A stretch of 64,000 nt of DNA, taken from contig NZ_JAUSUV010000006.1 of NCBI RefSeq assembly GCF_030814315.1, positions 124,001-188,000 on the forward strand, given 5' to 3'. The notes below the pieces were generated by a model that made no database searches, was not told where the DNA came from, and saw nothing but the letters and a program-made list of their open reading frames with translations. The translations under genes and the position numbers were made by a program. This document shows, piece by piece, positions 26,214-34,068 of the stretch. Source of the DNA: Croceifilum oryzae. GTDB lineage: Bacteria > Bacillota > Bacilli > Thermoactinomycetales > Thermoactinomycetaceae. How positions within the stretch are numbered: the first letter of the stretch is position 1; each line of letters begins with the position of its first letter.

Positions 26214-27140
26214 CTGTCTAGGAAACAAATCATTTATCTCATGCTACTCGCCAATATGATTCTTTGGGGAAGTTCATTTGTAACCTCCAAAATAGCCATT
26301 AACTCTGTACAAGCACCTGTTTCGGCTTCGATTCGCTTTGGGTTATCCGCCATTCTATGTGGACTTTTCCTCATTATCCAAACCAAACATTCTCGCAGAG
26401 TAAGTAAAAAAAATCTTGGAAAATTGTTCATTATGGGGACATCTGGAATAGCCATTTACAATTGGCTTTTTTTCGTCGGACTATCCCACACACAAGCCTC
26501 CGACGGGGCGGTTATCATTCCGGCAATGAGCCCGGTACTTACCACTTGTCTCGCTTATCTTCTCTTAAAACAACGGCAATCGATCTCAAAAATACTCGGA
26601 CTCGCCCTAGCCCTAAGTGGAGCGGCTATTTTCTTCTTTTCAACGGCAGCAGGCTCTCTCGATCAGGCTCGTCTATTGGGCGATCTGATGTTTGTCGGCT
26701 CCTCAGCTTGTTGGGCTGTCTATACGATGATTGGGCGGACTGTATTTCAGGAAGTTCACCCATTAGTCGCCACTTCCTATGCACTTATCTTCGGTGGAAT
26801 CTTGCTAGTATTCGTTGCACTTCCTCAGTATTCCCAAGTGTCGTGGGAACAAGTGGATACAAGTTTTTGGATCGTCCAACTTTATACCGCCATCTTCCCT
26901 ACTGTACTCGCAAACTTCTTCTTTTCATACGGAGTAAAAAGCATTGGCCCTACTTCTACAGCCATGTTTATGTTTTTCGTCCCGATATCAGGTCTCATGC
27001 TATCCATCATTTGGTTACACGAATCCTTAAACCAACTGCAATTAGTGGGATCGGTCGTGATTATTTTAGGGATTTGGTTAATGAATAAAAAAATGACCAC
27101 AGAAAAGGATCCAAAGCAACCGAGGGTGAGAGTGAATTGA
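26214..27140 (+). CDS. EamA/DMT-family transporter, probable CTG start
   Basis: About 308 residues if translation starts at CTG 26214, 6-7 bases after GGAGGA at 26202-26207; the first ATG in frame (26241) has no ribosome site and would cut off the N-terminal charged segment SRKQIIYLM. ATT at 26211 is a further possibility. Two five-helix EamA repeats are visible, each beginning with a WGSSF or CWAVY type sequence (MILWGSSFVTSKIAI; SSACWAVYTMIGRTVF). Such proteins usually export amino acids or other metabolites. The HIT-like gene overlaps its stop. Confidence 0.85.
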   Translation: MSRKQIIYLMLLANMILWGSSFVTSKIAINSVQAPVSASIRFGLSAILCGLFLIIQTKHSRRVSKKNLGKLFIMGTSGIAIYNWLFFVGLSHTQASDGAVIIPAMSPVLTTCLAYLLLKQRQSISKILGLALALSGAAIFFFSTAAGSLDQARLLGDLMFVGSSACWAVYTMIGRTVFQEVHPLVATSYALIFGGILLVFVALPQYSQVSWEQVDTSFWIVQLYTAIFPTVLANFFFSYGVKSIGPTSTAMFMFFVPISGLMLSIIWLHESLNQLQLVGSVVIILGIWLMNKKMTTEKDPKQPRVRVN

Positions 27141-27628
27141 AGAACATTACGTTAGCAGATGGTCGTATTATTACGGTGAACTGTTTAAGTTGTTCGATTG
27201 TTACAGGAGAAGTAAAGCCAAATGGCGGTACCATCTACGAAACTAAATTTTTCCATGCTCATCAGGATGTCGCATATCCCATTAGGGGCCTTGTGATTTT
27301 GGCTTCCAAAAGACATGTTACCTGCTTAGATGAGCTTACGGAAGAAGAACGAAATGACTATATTCACACACTTTATCAGATCCGAAAAGCACAACGGGAA
27401 GTCTTAGGCATCAAACACGTATACTATTTCTATAATGAAGACACGACCCATCACTTTCATATATGGATGGTTCCACGTTATGATTGGATGCGTGAATTTG
27501 GAAGGTCTATCGAATCTGTTCGCCCTATACTGCTTCACGCACGACAAAATAGAAACCGTACAAATGAAGTTGAACAAACCATAACGGCAATACATGAACT
27601 TAAAACGTTTCTGAGTAAACTGCGCTAA
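27137..27628 (+). CDS. HIT-like (histidine triad superfamily) protein
   Basis: 163 residues from a TTG at 27137 that overlaps the transporter stop. The core PIRGLVILASKRHVTCLDEL, then FYNEDTTHHFHIWMVPRYDW, is typical of HIT/GalT-like nucleotide-binding folds. The catalytic motif reads HHFHIW where classical Hint proteins have HxHxH, so the last His is replaced by Trp. Two Cys at 16 and 19 (CLSC) recall the zinc-binding N terminus of some HIT proteins. It probably hydrolyses a nucleotide derivative; the pairing with the transporter has no obvious explanation. Confidence 0.7.
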   Translation: MKNITLADGRIITVNCLSCSIVTGEVKPNGGTIYETKFFHAHQDVAYPIRGLVILASKRHVTCLDELTEEERNDYIHTLYQIRKAQREVLGIKHVYYFYNEDTTHHFHIWMVPRYDWMREFGRSIESVRPILLHARQNRNRTNEVEQTITAIHELKTFLSKLR

Positions 27629-27646
27629 AACATAGATAGCATTCAG

Positions 27647-27675
27647 AAAACCAGCCTACATCAAGGGCTGGTTTT
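27647..27675 (+). terminator. Terminator after the HIT-like gene
   Basis: AAAACCAGCC and GGCTGGTTTT form a 10-bp perfect stem with a 9-base loop. The symmetric A/T arms may also serve the convergent ohrR gene. Confidence 0.8.
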
Positions 27676-27725
27676 AGTCGTAAAAACGAACCCTTTCCAA
27701 TTCTAAAAATGTAGAAGGGGGTTTT

Positions 27726-28166
27726 TTACGTTTTTTCTGTTAGTATTGCAAATAACTCCTTAAAGTTACTACTATACACTTCAAATTGTTCCGGTGTTAG
27801 ACCCGTTTTCTCTAAAATCTGGGAAGGGATGGATTCAGCCTTTTCTTTTAATCCAATCCCTTTCTTTGTCAATGAAATGAGTACACTTCTTTCATCTTCT
27901 TGAGATCGTTTCCGGATGACTAATTCAGCTTCTTCTAGTCTTTTTAGCAAAGGTGTTAATGTACCTGAATCTAAACAAAGTTCATGACCTAACTGTTTAA
28001 CAGATAAAGGTTCCTTTTCCCAAAGAGCAATCATAACAAGATATTGAGGATACGTAATCTTTAGTTCTTTGAGAATCGGTGTGTAGAGTTTCGTAAATTC
28101 TCGAGAACAAGCGTAGATTGAAAAACACATCTGATTAGATAGTAGCAACGGATTTTCTATATTCAT
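27726..28166 (-). CDS. ohrR: Organic peroxide sensor, MarR-family repressor OhrR
   Basis: 146 residues. The N terminus LLLSNQMCFSIYACSREFTK carries the redox-active Cys (Cys14, equivalent to Cys15 of B. subtilis OhrR) and is diagnostic of OhrR. A MarR winged helix follows (LSVKQLGHELCLDSGTLTPL and KRSQEDERSVLISLT in the wing). Oxidation by organic hydroperoxide releases it from DNA. It is divergent from ohrA, which fits direct repression and probably autoregulation. Confidence 0.93.
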   Translation of the reverse strand: MNIENPLLLSNQMCFSIYACSREFTKLYTPILKELKITYPQYLVMIALWEKEPLSVKQLGHELCLDSGTLTPLLKRLEEAELVIRKRSQEDERSVLISLTKKGIGLKEKAESIPSQILEKTGLTPEQFEVYSSNFKELFAILTEKT

Positions 28167-28247
28167 AGTTTGTAGCCTCCCTATTCGTTCTTTCTATATT
28201 GTAACTCATATTTTCATTATAACAACTTCAACTCAGTTGTTCAAAAT

Positions 28248-28296
28248 ACAATTATACATAATTCTGTTGACACGAAATTACGACTCATGCTATATT
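28248..28296 (+). promoter_or_regulatory. ohrA promoter with possible OhrR operator
   Basis: TTGACA at 28267-28272, an 18-bp spacer and TATATT at 28291-28296 form a good promoter about 50 bp before the ohrA ATG. TACAATTATACATAATTCTG, just upstream, contains TACAATT and an imperfect inverted AATTNTG half, a partial match to the TACAATT/AATTGTA OhrR box. The operator call is tentative. Confidence 0.5.
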
Positions 28297-28347
28297 GATT
28301 TCAGGAAATTTAATTTTACAAAATACAAATGACGAGGATGAGATAAA

Positions 28348-28761
28348 ATGCAAAACTTATATACAGCTGTCGCAAAAGCAACTGGAGGAAGAGAAGGAAA
28401 GGTTCAAACAAACGATCTACAATTGGATTTAAAAATCGAAATGCCTAAAGCATTAGGTGGGGCAGGAAAAGAAGGAACCAATCCCGAACAACTATTTGCA
28501 GCAGGATATGCAGCATGCTTCGATGGAGCACTAAATCTAGTTGCTCGTACAAAGCGTGTTAAAGTGGGAACTACAGAGGTTACCTCTCATGTCACCATCG
28601 GAAAAGATGATTCTGGATTTGGTCTAAGCGTTGTTTTGGAAGTTCACGTTCCTGGGGTTTCATTAGATGAAGCAAAAATGTTAGTTGAAGCAGCTCATCA
28701 AGTTTGCCCATATTCCAAGGCAACTAGAGGAAATATCGAAGTAGAATTAAAAGTAGTTTAA
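28348..28761 (+). CDS. ohrA: Organic hydroperoxide reductase Ohr
   Basis: 137 residues, the usual Ohr length. It reduces organic hydroperoxides with a thiol pair, here Cys57 (YAACFDGAL) and Cys120 (VCPYSKATRGN), both in their conserved contexts. It is cytosolic and needs lipoylated or dihydrolipoamide-type reductants. ATG behind GAGGATGAG. Divergent from ohrR, which is expected to repress it until peroxide stress. Confidence 0.96.
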   Translation: MQNLYTAVAKATGGREGKVQTNDLQLDLKIEMPKALGGAGKEGTNPEQLFAAGYAACFDGALNLVARTKRVKVGTTEVTSHVTIGKDDSGFGLSVVLEVHVPGVSLDEAKMLVEAAHQVCPYSKATRGNIEVELKVV

Positions 28762-28767
28762 TCAAAG

Positions 28768-28811
28768 AAAGGCTGTAGACATGGATTAAAGAAACATTGT
28801 CTACAGCCTTT
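28768..28811. terminator. Bidirectional terminator between ohrA and the nitroreductase gene
   Basis: AAAGGCTGTAGACA pairs perfectly with TGTCTACAGCCTTT around a 16-base loop, followed by TTCATC on the plus strand. Confidence 0.8.
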
Positions 28812-28828
28812 TCATCTCATTTTTCTTT

Positions 28829-29377
28829 TTACATAATGGTTAGAAGTTCATCCACCGATTTACGCTCAGTCACTGTTGGAACATCATCAAAGTATCCCAT
28901 TTGCAAAACGCCAACAATTTTTTCGTCTTGCTGTACACCTATGTGCTCTTTCATCCGACTCGTGAGTTGCTCGCCAAATGTTCTCCAGGCTACACCTACT
29001 TGCTTTTCCCAAGCGACCAGTTGTATGTTTTGAACTAAGGCGGAAGTAGCACATAGATCATCTTCCCAATGTTTACGATTTTCTTTCTCCTCCATCACTA
29101 CAATTAGAAAGGCGGGAACGGTTTGAAGGTACGAGATAAAAGCGGATAATGCCGTTTCAGATAAATGTGTGTAAGCTTTTTTTGCCATATGAATAATCTG
29201 CTGGCGTTGCTCACCATGGAATAAGATCAGTCTCCAAGGATCCGTTTTAGCATGATGAGGCGCCCATCGGGCCACATCAATAATGTCTCGAATTGTATCG
29301 ATCTCTAATGATTGATTCGAAAATTGGCGAATCGTTCGTCTTTCTTGTATAATTTGCATAATGGAAGTAGTAATCAC
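28829..29377 (-). CDS. Nitroreductase-family flavoprotein
   Basis: 182 residues from a GTG at 29377, 9 bases after AGGAGG, which overlaps the end of the esterase gene. MQIIQERRTIRQFSNQS (near residue 7) is the classical N-terminal FMN-binding RRxxRxF segment, and DVARWAPHHAKTDPWRLIL matches the WAP-x-NxxPW motif (here HAKTDPW). GVAWRTFGEQLTS and VGVLQMGYFDD are the usual later blocks. It is probably an NAD(P)H-dependent FMN reductase of nitro or quinone compounds. It follows the esterase and acetyltransferase genes. Confidence 0.85.
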   Translation of the reverse strand: MITTSIMQIIQERRTIRQFSNQSLEIDTIRDIIDVARWAPHHAKTDPWRLILFHGEQRQQIIHMAKKAYTHLSETALSAFISYLQTVPAFLIVVMEEKENRKHWEDDLCATSALVQNIQLVAWEKQVGVAWRTFGEQLTSRMKEHIGVQQDEKIVGVLQMGYFDDVPTVTERKSVDELLTIM

Positions 29378-29390
29378 GGTTCTAGTCCTC

Positions 29391-30380
29391 CTATCGAGTA
29401 GCAACTCGAGTCCAATGTAAGTTGTATATGTCTTCATACATCTCTTGATACGCATCTACAATTTCACAAAATGCCTTATGTGTTGCGGAAACTTGACCTG
29501 ACATATGGATAAAGCTATGTACCATTCTTGGATAATGGAGATGTTTGGTCATAACACCGTATCGTTGCAATAATTCTCCATATTCACGCCCTTCATCATG
29601 AAGCGGATCAAATCCAGCTGTTACCACGATCGCTGGTGGTAGATTGGAAGCATCAGGAACAAGAAGCGGAGAAGCATAATAATTTTCGCTTTGCTCTGCC
29701 GATTGTAAGTAATGATCCCAAAACCACATCATACGCTCACGGCTTAGATTCATCGTCCCATTTTGTAAATAGGACGGACGGTCAAAAGAGCAATGCGTAA
29801 CAGGTGTGATTAATAATTGCCCTTTAATTACGGATGAACGGCTATCTCGCAACCAAATCGTTGCCGCCGCTGCCAGGTTGGCTCCAGCACTTTCTCCCCC
29901 GATCATAATCTGATCTGGATGGATCCCAAGTCGATGCGCATTAGCATGTACCCAGTATACTGAATCAATGGTATCAAAGAGTGGGATGGGAAACTTGTGC
30001 TCCGGTGCTAAACGATAATCGACAGACACGACAACCGATTGAGTGCGATTTGCAATAAAGGAACAAATAGGATCACAACTATCTAGGTCGCCTAGTACCC
30101 AGCCTCCGCCATGTAGATAGATAAGAGCAGGCAATGGTTGATCTTCTGGTAGCTGAGCAGGACGATACACTCTTATAGGTAAAGCTGGTTGATCCAAACG
30201 TATAACTTGATCATCCGCTTGCTTCACATCCACCTGTTCCCATCCTCCAAAAAAAGGTCTTCCCTCCTGAAAATAGTACCTAGATTGCGTAGGAGATAGA
30301 TCTGAGAGAGCTGGATGCTTCAAGTGATCCATATGTGTGTAGATCTGTTGTAGAAGGCGCAAAACATCTGGTTCTATCAT
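29391..30380 (-). CDS. Hormone-sensitive-lipase-type esterase
   Basis: 329 residues. HGGGWVLGD (residues 90-98) is the oxyanion motif and GGESAGANLAAAAT (Ser164) the nucleophile motif of the HSL/Est family; Asp in DPLHDEG and His in RMVHSFIH complete the triad. It is cytosolic, with no signal peptide. It starts 7 bp after a siderophore-type acetyltransferase gene that is preceded by a Fur box, so it may be iron-regulated; hydrolysing an acyl-siderophore or trimming its acyl group is inference. Confidence 0.85.
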   Translation of the reverse strand: MIEPDVLRLLQQIYTHMDHLKHPALSDLSPTQSRYYFQEGRPFFGGWEQVDVKQADDQVIRLDQPALPIRVYRPAQLPEDQPLPALIYLHGGGWVLGDLDSCDPICSFIANRTQSVVVSVDYRLAPEHKFPIPLFDTIDSVYWVHANAHRLGIHPDQIMIGGESAGANLAAAATIWLRDSRSSVIKGQLLITPVTHCSFDRPSYLQNGTMNLSRERMMWFWDHYLQSAEQSENYYASPLLVPDASNLPPAIVVTAGFDPLHDEGREYGELLQRYGVMTKHLHYPRMVHSFIHMSGQVSATHKAFCEIVDAYQEMYEDIYNLHWTRVATR

Positions 30381-30386
30381 TTTTTT

Positions 30387-30992
30387 CTAGCCTCGATCCA
30401 TTTTATTTTGCTCATTCTTTGGGCGATCACAAATTAATAACTCCGCAGTTTTATGAGGTAAGTAGATACGTCCAAACGATTGAAATCCTACTTCTGAAAG
30501 AGCAGGTATGATAATCCGATTCCTCACATCTGGTTCGACAATAAAACGACCCACATGAGGATAATAGGCAAAGCAATACTCTATTAGCTGATATGCCATC
30601 GGAACAATGTATTTCTTAGCAAGGTAAGCCCGAGGACCAATCACGATATGGACTCCGAGATCTGTCTCTTGATAAGGGTAGTATTGATGAATCAGGTCGT
30701 TTTTTACTTGATACGTCATCATATAACTAACCGGTTCTCCATTAAATTCAAGCCAAAGGTGATCTCGATCTGATGCTCCAAACGAGCGATCTAAGTATGT
30801 AGAAAACTCTTCTCTCGAAACATTTAACTTCCAGAACGGAGCAATGTGCTTCTGTTGCATCCATTGATAAAAAACCTCTTCATCTTGCGAACGATCGGCT
30901 TTTCTGATTGTAATAGTTCGGTCTATGTGGGCATGATAGCGCATCCCTGCATCATGTCGAAATTCTTTTACCTTAGATTCATAAGATGCCAT
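30387..30992 (-). CDS. AlcB/IucB/RhbD-type GNAT acyltransferase
   Basis: 201 residues. The block FYQWMQQKHIAPFWKLNVSREEFSTYL and the later YQETDLGVHIVIGPRAYLAKKY are the same signatures as in RhbD at 35847-36434 and the AlcB/IucB family, which acylate an N-hydroxylated polyamine in siderophore synthesis. It is divergent from rhbA, with a Fur box in its promoter. Since a second enzyme of this family is inside the operon, this one may add a different acyl group or be an accessory copy. The start is ATG behind AAGGGAAGAG. Confidence 0.8.
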   Translation of the reverse strand: MASYESKVKEFRHDAGMRYHAHIDRTITIRKADRSQDEEVFYQWMQQKHIAPFWKLNVSREEFSTYLDRSFGASDRDHLWLEFNGEPVSYMMTYQVKNDLIHQYYPYQETDLGVHIVIGPRAYLAKKYIVPMAYQLIEYCFAYYPHVGRFIVEPDVRNRIIIPALSEVGFQSFGRIYLPHKTAELLICDRPKNEQNKMDRG

Positions 30993-31030
30993 TCTCGAAC
31001 TCTTCCCTTTCTTGAAAACAGGTTACCTCT

Positions 31031-31060
31031 AATCTAATTGATAGTGATTATCACTGTCAA
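31031..31060 (-). promoter_or_regulatory. Fur-box promoter of the acyltransferase gene
   Basis: On the minus strand TTGACA (31060-31055), an 18-bp spacer and TAGATT (31036-31031) form a promoter. The spacer holds an almost palindromic Fur box, GATAGTGATTATCACTGTC (31040-31058 on the plus strand), close to GATAATGATAATCATTATC. Iron-loaded Fur would block polymerase here. Confidence 0.85.
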
Positions 31061-31083
31061 TTTATTTTTTTAATAAAAACATA

Positions 31084-31148
31084 TTTACAAACAATTTTAT
31101 CTGGGCTATAGTGAGATCTATCTTTTAATGATAATGATTCTCATATTC
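31084..31148 (+). promoter_or_regulatory. rhb operon promoter with downstream Fur box
   Basis: TTTACA (31084-31089), a 17-bp spacer and TATAGT (31107-31112) precede the operon. GATAATGATTCTCATATTC (31130-31148) matches the Fur consensus GATAATGATAATCATTATC over most of its first half and lies shortly after the expected start, a good repressor position. Confidence 0.8.
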
Positions 31149-31177
31149 AATTTTCTTCATTTCTAGGAGGCATCTCT

Positions 31178-32554
31178 ATGAGTTCTAATACATTTAACAA
31201 TCAACATTATTTAGATCGGCAATCCATTCGTGAATCGAATGCTCGCTCCTATCCGAGACGAATTCCCATTGCGATCCGAAAAGCAGTAGGGATTCAGATC
31301 ACAGATGTAGAAGGAAAGGTTTATTATGATTGTCTATCCGGAGCAGGTACCCTTGCGCTCGGACACAATCATCCGGTTGTTCAAGACGCAATCTTAGAGA
31401 CTGTTCAATCCGAATATCCCTTACATACACTAGACCTTACGACACCGATTAAGGATGAATTTGTCGAAGAGCTATATTCCGTACTCCCCTCCTCTTTTGC
31501 TCAGAAAGCAAAAATCCAATTTTGTGGACCAGCGGGGACCGATGCGATTGAAGCGGCACTGAAGATTGTCAAAACGGCTACTGGAAAACGCTCCATTCTC
31601 TCGTTTCAAGGTGGGTACCATGGGATGACTCATGGAGCACTTAGCTTGATGGGAAATTTGGGGGCTAAAGAGGATATACCGGGTCTGATGCCTGATGTCC
31701 ACTTCTTACCTTATCCTTATCAGTATCGTTGCCCTTTTGGTGTCGGAGGAGATAAAGGCGTAGAAATTCATCAACATTTCTTAGAGCGTTTTTTAGATGA
31801 TCCTGAACGTGGTGTAACCCAACCAGCAGGGCTCATTTTGGAAATGGTACAAGGTGAAGGTGACGCAATCCCTGCCCCAGATGAATGGGCTAGACATGTA
31901 CGTAAGGTGACAGAAAAACATCATATCCCCATGATTGTAGATGAGATTCAAACTGGTTTTGGCAGAACTGGCAAGATGTTTGCCTTTGAACATGCTGGAA
32001 TCGAACCAGATGTACTCGTCTTATCAAAAGCCATCGGCGGTTCCTTGCCATTAGCTGTGGTAGTATATCGAGAGGAATTAGATAAGTGGGGTCCTGGGGC
32101 TCATGCAGGTACATTCCGTGGCAATCAAATGGCAATGGCCGCTGGACTTGCCACGATTCGCTATATTCGAGAAAACAACCTTGCGGACCACGCAGAAAAA
32201 ATGGGAGAACTTCTACGAGGAAAATTACGTCTCATCCAAGATATAACCAACTCGATCGGAGAAGTTCGTGGGAAGGGCCTCATGGTAGGAGCGGAAATCG
32301 TTGATTTCAACCAGTCTCCAGATCATTTGGGGAGTCATCCAGCTCATCCAGCACTAGCACGCCTCATCCAACAGGAGTGTTTTAGCCGGGGGTTAATCCT
32401 AGAATTAGGTGGTCGTCACGGCAGCGTTGTGCGATTCTTACCTCCTCTGATCATTACTTCTGAGCAGATTGAAGAGATTACCAACATTTTCGGAGAAGCA
32501 GTTCTCGCAGCAGAAAAAATACTTTCTCCACGTCAGGAGGCAACGATTTCATGA
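31178..32554 (+). CDS. rhbA: Diaminobutyrate-2-oxoglutarate aminotransferase, siderophore pathway
   Basis: 458 residues, class III PLP aminotransferase. It makes L-2,4-diaminobutyrate from aspartate semialdehyde, the first step toward 1,3-diaminopropane. CGPAGTDAIEAALKIVKTATG, LSFQGGYHGMTHGALSLMGN, IVDEIQTGFGRTGKMFAFEH and the PLP lysine in LSKAIGGSLPL are the expected motifs. Ribosome site AGGAGG. It begins a six-gene operon in rhbABCDEF order and its end overlaps the decarboxylase start by 4 bp. Confidence 0.95.
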   Translation: MSSNTFNNQHYLDRQSIRESNARSYPRRIPIAIRKAVGIQITDVEGKVYYDCLSGAGTLALGHNHPVVQDAILETVQSEYPLHTLDLTTPIKDEFVEELYSVLPSSFAQKAKIQFCGPAGTDAIEAALKIVKTATGKRSILSFQGGYHGMTHGALSLMGNLGAKEDIPGLMPDVHFLPYPYQYRCPFGVGGDKGVEIHQHFLERFLDDPERGVTQPAGLILEMVQGEGDAIPAPDEWARHVRKVTEKHHIPMIVDEIQTGFGRTGKMFAFEHAGIEPDVLVLSKAIGGSLPLAVVVYREELDKWGPGAHAGTFRGNQMAMAAGLATIRYIRENNLADHAEKMGELLRGKLRLIQDITNSIGEVRGKGLMVGAEIVDFNQSPDHLGSHPAHPALARLIQQECFSRGLILELGGRHGSVVRFLPPLIITSEQIEEITNIFGEAVLAAEKILSPRQEATIS

Positions 32555-34068
32555 AAGAACAAAGTTGGGATCATTGGTTCCTAAATGATTCAGTCGGTTC
32601 TATCATCAATCAAAATCTAGCATCCGAAACAACCCGGGTGGCAATTGAAGAGCAGTTTGCCAAACTTTCACACCCATATAGTGGAGCTACCCTTTCCGAA
32701 ATAAAGGAAATGGTAGAGCAGATCGATATATATCCGAAAGAGGGACTTCCTTTAACGAAAGCCCTCTTCGAGCTATCACAAAGTGTTTTAAAACACTCGA
32801 TTGCCGTACATCATCCACACTCGATTGCCCACCTCCATTGTGCACCGTTGATCCCTGCATTAGCGGCCGAACAATTTATCTCTGCCACTAACCAATCGAT
32901 GGATTCTTGGGATCAGAGCTCTGTGGGCTCGTTTATTGAAAGCCGGATGATTGAGTGGTTATGTCAACAATATGGCTACAATCCAACAAGTGATGGTGTA
33001 TTTACAAGCGGAGGAACCCAGTCGAACTTCATGGGCATCCATCTAGCACGCGATCATTATGCTGGGTCACGATGGAATTGGAATATCCAACAAAAAGGGT
33101 TACCTCCAGAAGCATCGAAGCTACGAATTCTGTGTTCGGAGATGGCCCACTTTACCGTTCGACAGTCAGCTGCATTGCTCGGTCTCGGCTCTCAGTCTGT
33201 CATCTCCATTCCAGTCGATCAGCATCAACGAATGTCAACTCTTCATCTACAAGAGACCATCGAAAGTTTATTGGACGAGGGCTTAGAGCCTTTTGCTATC
33301 GTAGCAACGGCGGGAACAACTGACTTCGGTAGCATTGATCCCCTCACTCAAATCGCTGAGATTGCCAAACGACACTCGATATGGCTTCATGTCGATGCCG
33401 CATATGGTGGGGCTTTAATCTTAAGCGAACGAGAATCTATCAAACTAGCTGGCATCTCTCAAGCCGATTCCATCACAGTTGATTTTCATAAGTTGTTTTA
33501 CCAACCTATTAGTTGCGGAGCTTTTCTTTTACGTAATCAAGAGCATTTTGGGTACATTCGCCTTCATGCGGACTATTTAAATCCTGAAGATGATGAAGAA
33601 CAAGGTGTGCCTAATCTTGTAAATAAATCGATACAGACAACGCGCCGCTTTGATGCTTGCAAGTTATTAGTGAGCTTACAGGTATTAGGAGAAAATCAGT
33701 TTCCGAAGATGATTGAAACCACGATTGATCTAGCAAGAGAGGTAGCGCATGATCTAACACAGCATTCTTCTTTTGAAATCATAAATCCAAATCCTGAAAT
33801 CAATGCGATTGTTTTTCGATATAATGGTGTGAATCAAAACTATACTGATCATCAGTTAGATGAACTCAATTACCAAATTAGACAAGCACTCTTGCAATCT
33901 GGTTCAGCTGTTATTGCAAAAACGAGGTACCAGGGGCATGTCTATCTCAAATTTACATTATTAAATCCACGAACCAAACGATCTGACATCCAAGCACTAT
34001 TAACCGAAATTACGAAGATCGGGAAGGAATTAGAAGGAGGACTTATCGTACATGCAATCTCCAAATAG
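32551..34068 (+). CDS. rhbB: L-2,4-diaminobutyrate decarboxylase
   Basis: 505 residues, group II PLP decarboxylase. It converts diaminobutyrate to 1,3-diaminopropane, the backbone amine of schizokinen. SGGTQSNFMG, VDAAYGGALILS and the PLP lysine in DSITVDFHKLFYQPISCGAF are typical; the last third has the usual C-terminal domain. Overlapping reading frames with rhbA (4 bp) and rhbC (17 bp) show tight coupling. Confidence 0.95.
   Translation: MKEQSWDHWFLNDSVGSIINQNLASETTRVAIEEQFAKLSHPYSGATLSEIKEMVEQIDIYPKEGLPLTKALFELSQSVLKHSIAVHHPHSIAHLHCAPLIPALAAEQFISATNQSMDSWDQSSVGSFIESRMIEWLCQQYGYNPTSDGVFTSGGTQSNFMGIHLARDHYAGSRWNWNIQQKGLPPEASKLRILCSEMAHFTVRQSAALLGLGSQSVISIPVDQHQRMSTLHLQETIESLLDEGLEPFAIVATAGTTDFGSIDPLTQIAEIAKRHSIWLHVDAAYGGALILSERESIKLAGISQADSITVDFHKLFYQPISCGAFLLRNQEHFGYIRLHADYLNPEDDEEQGVPNLVNKSIQTTRRFDACKLLVSLQVLGENQFPKMIETTIDLAREVAHDLTQHSSFEIINPNPEINAIVFRYNGVNQNYTDHQLDELNYQIRQALLQSGSAVIAKTRYQGHVYLKFTLLNPRTKRSDIQALLTEITKIGKELEGGLIVHAISK

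Noticed and set aside
26462-27088. 208-codon frame inside the EamA gene
   Set aside because: It overlaps the transporter in another frame on the same strand; composition is that of a shadow, with no ribosome site.
31472-32304. Several short frames on both strands inside rhbA
   Set aside because: All are out-of-frame shadows of the aminotransferase gene.
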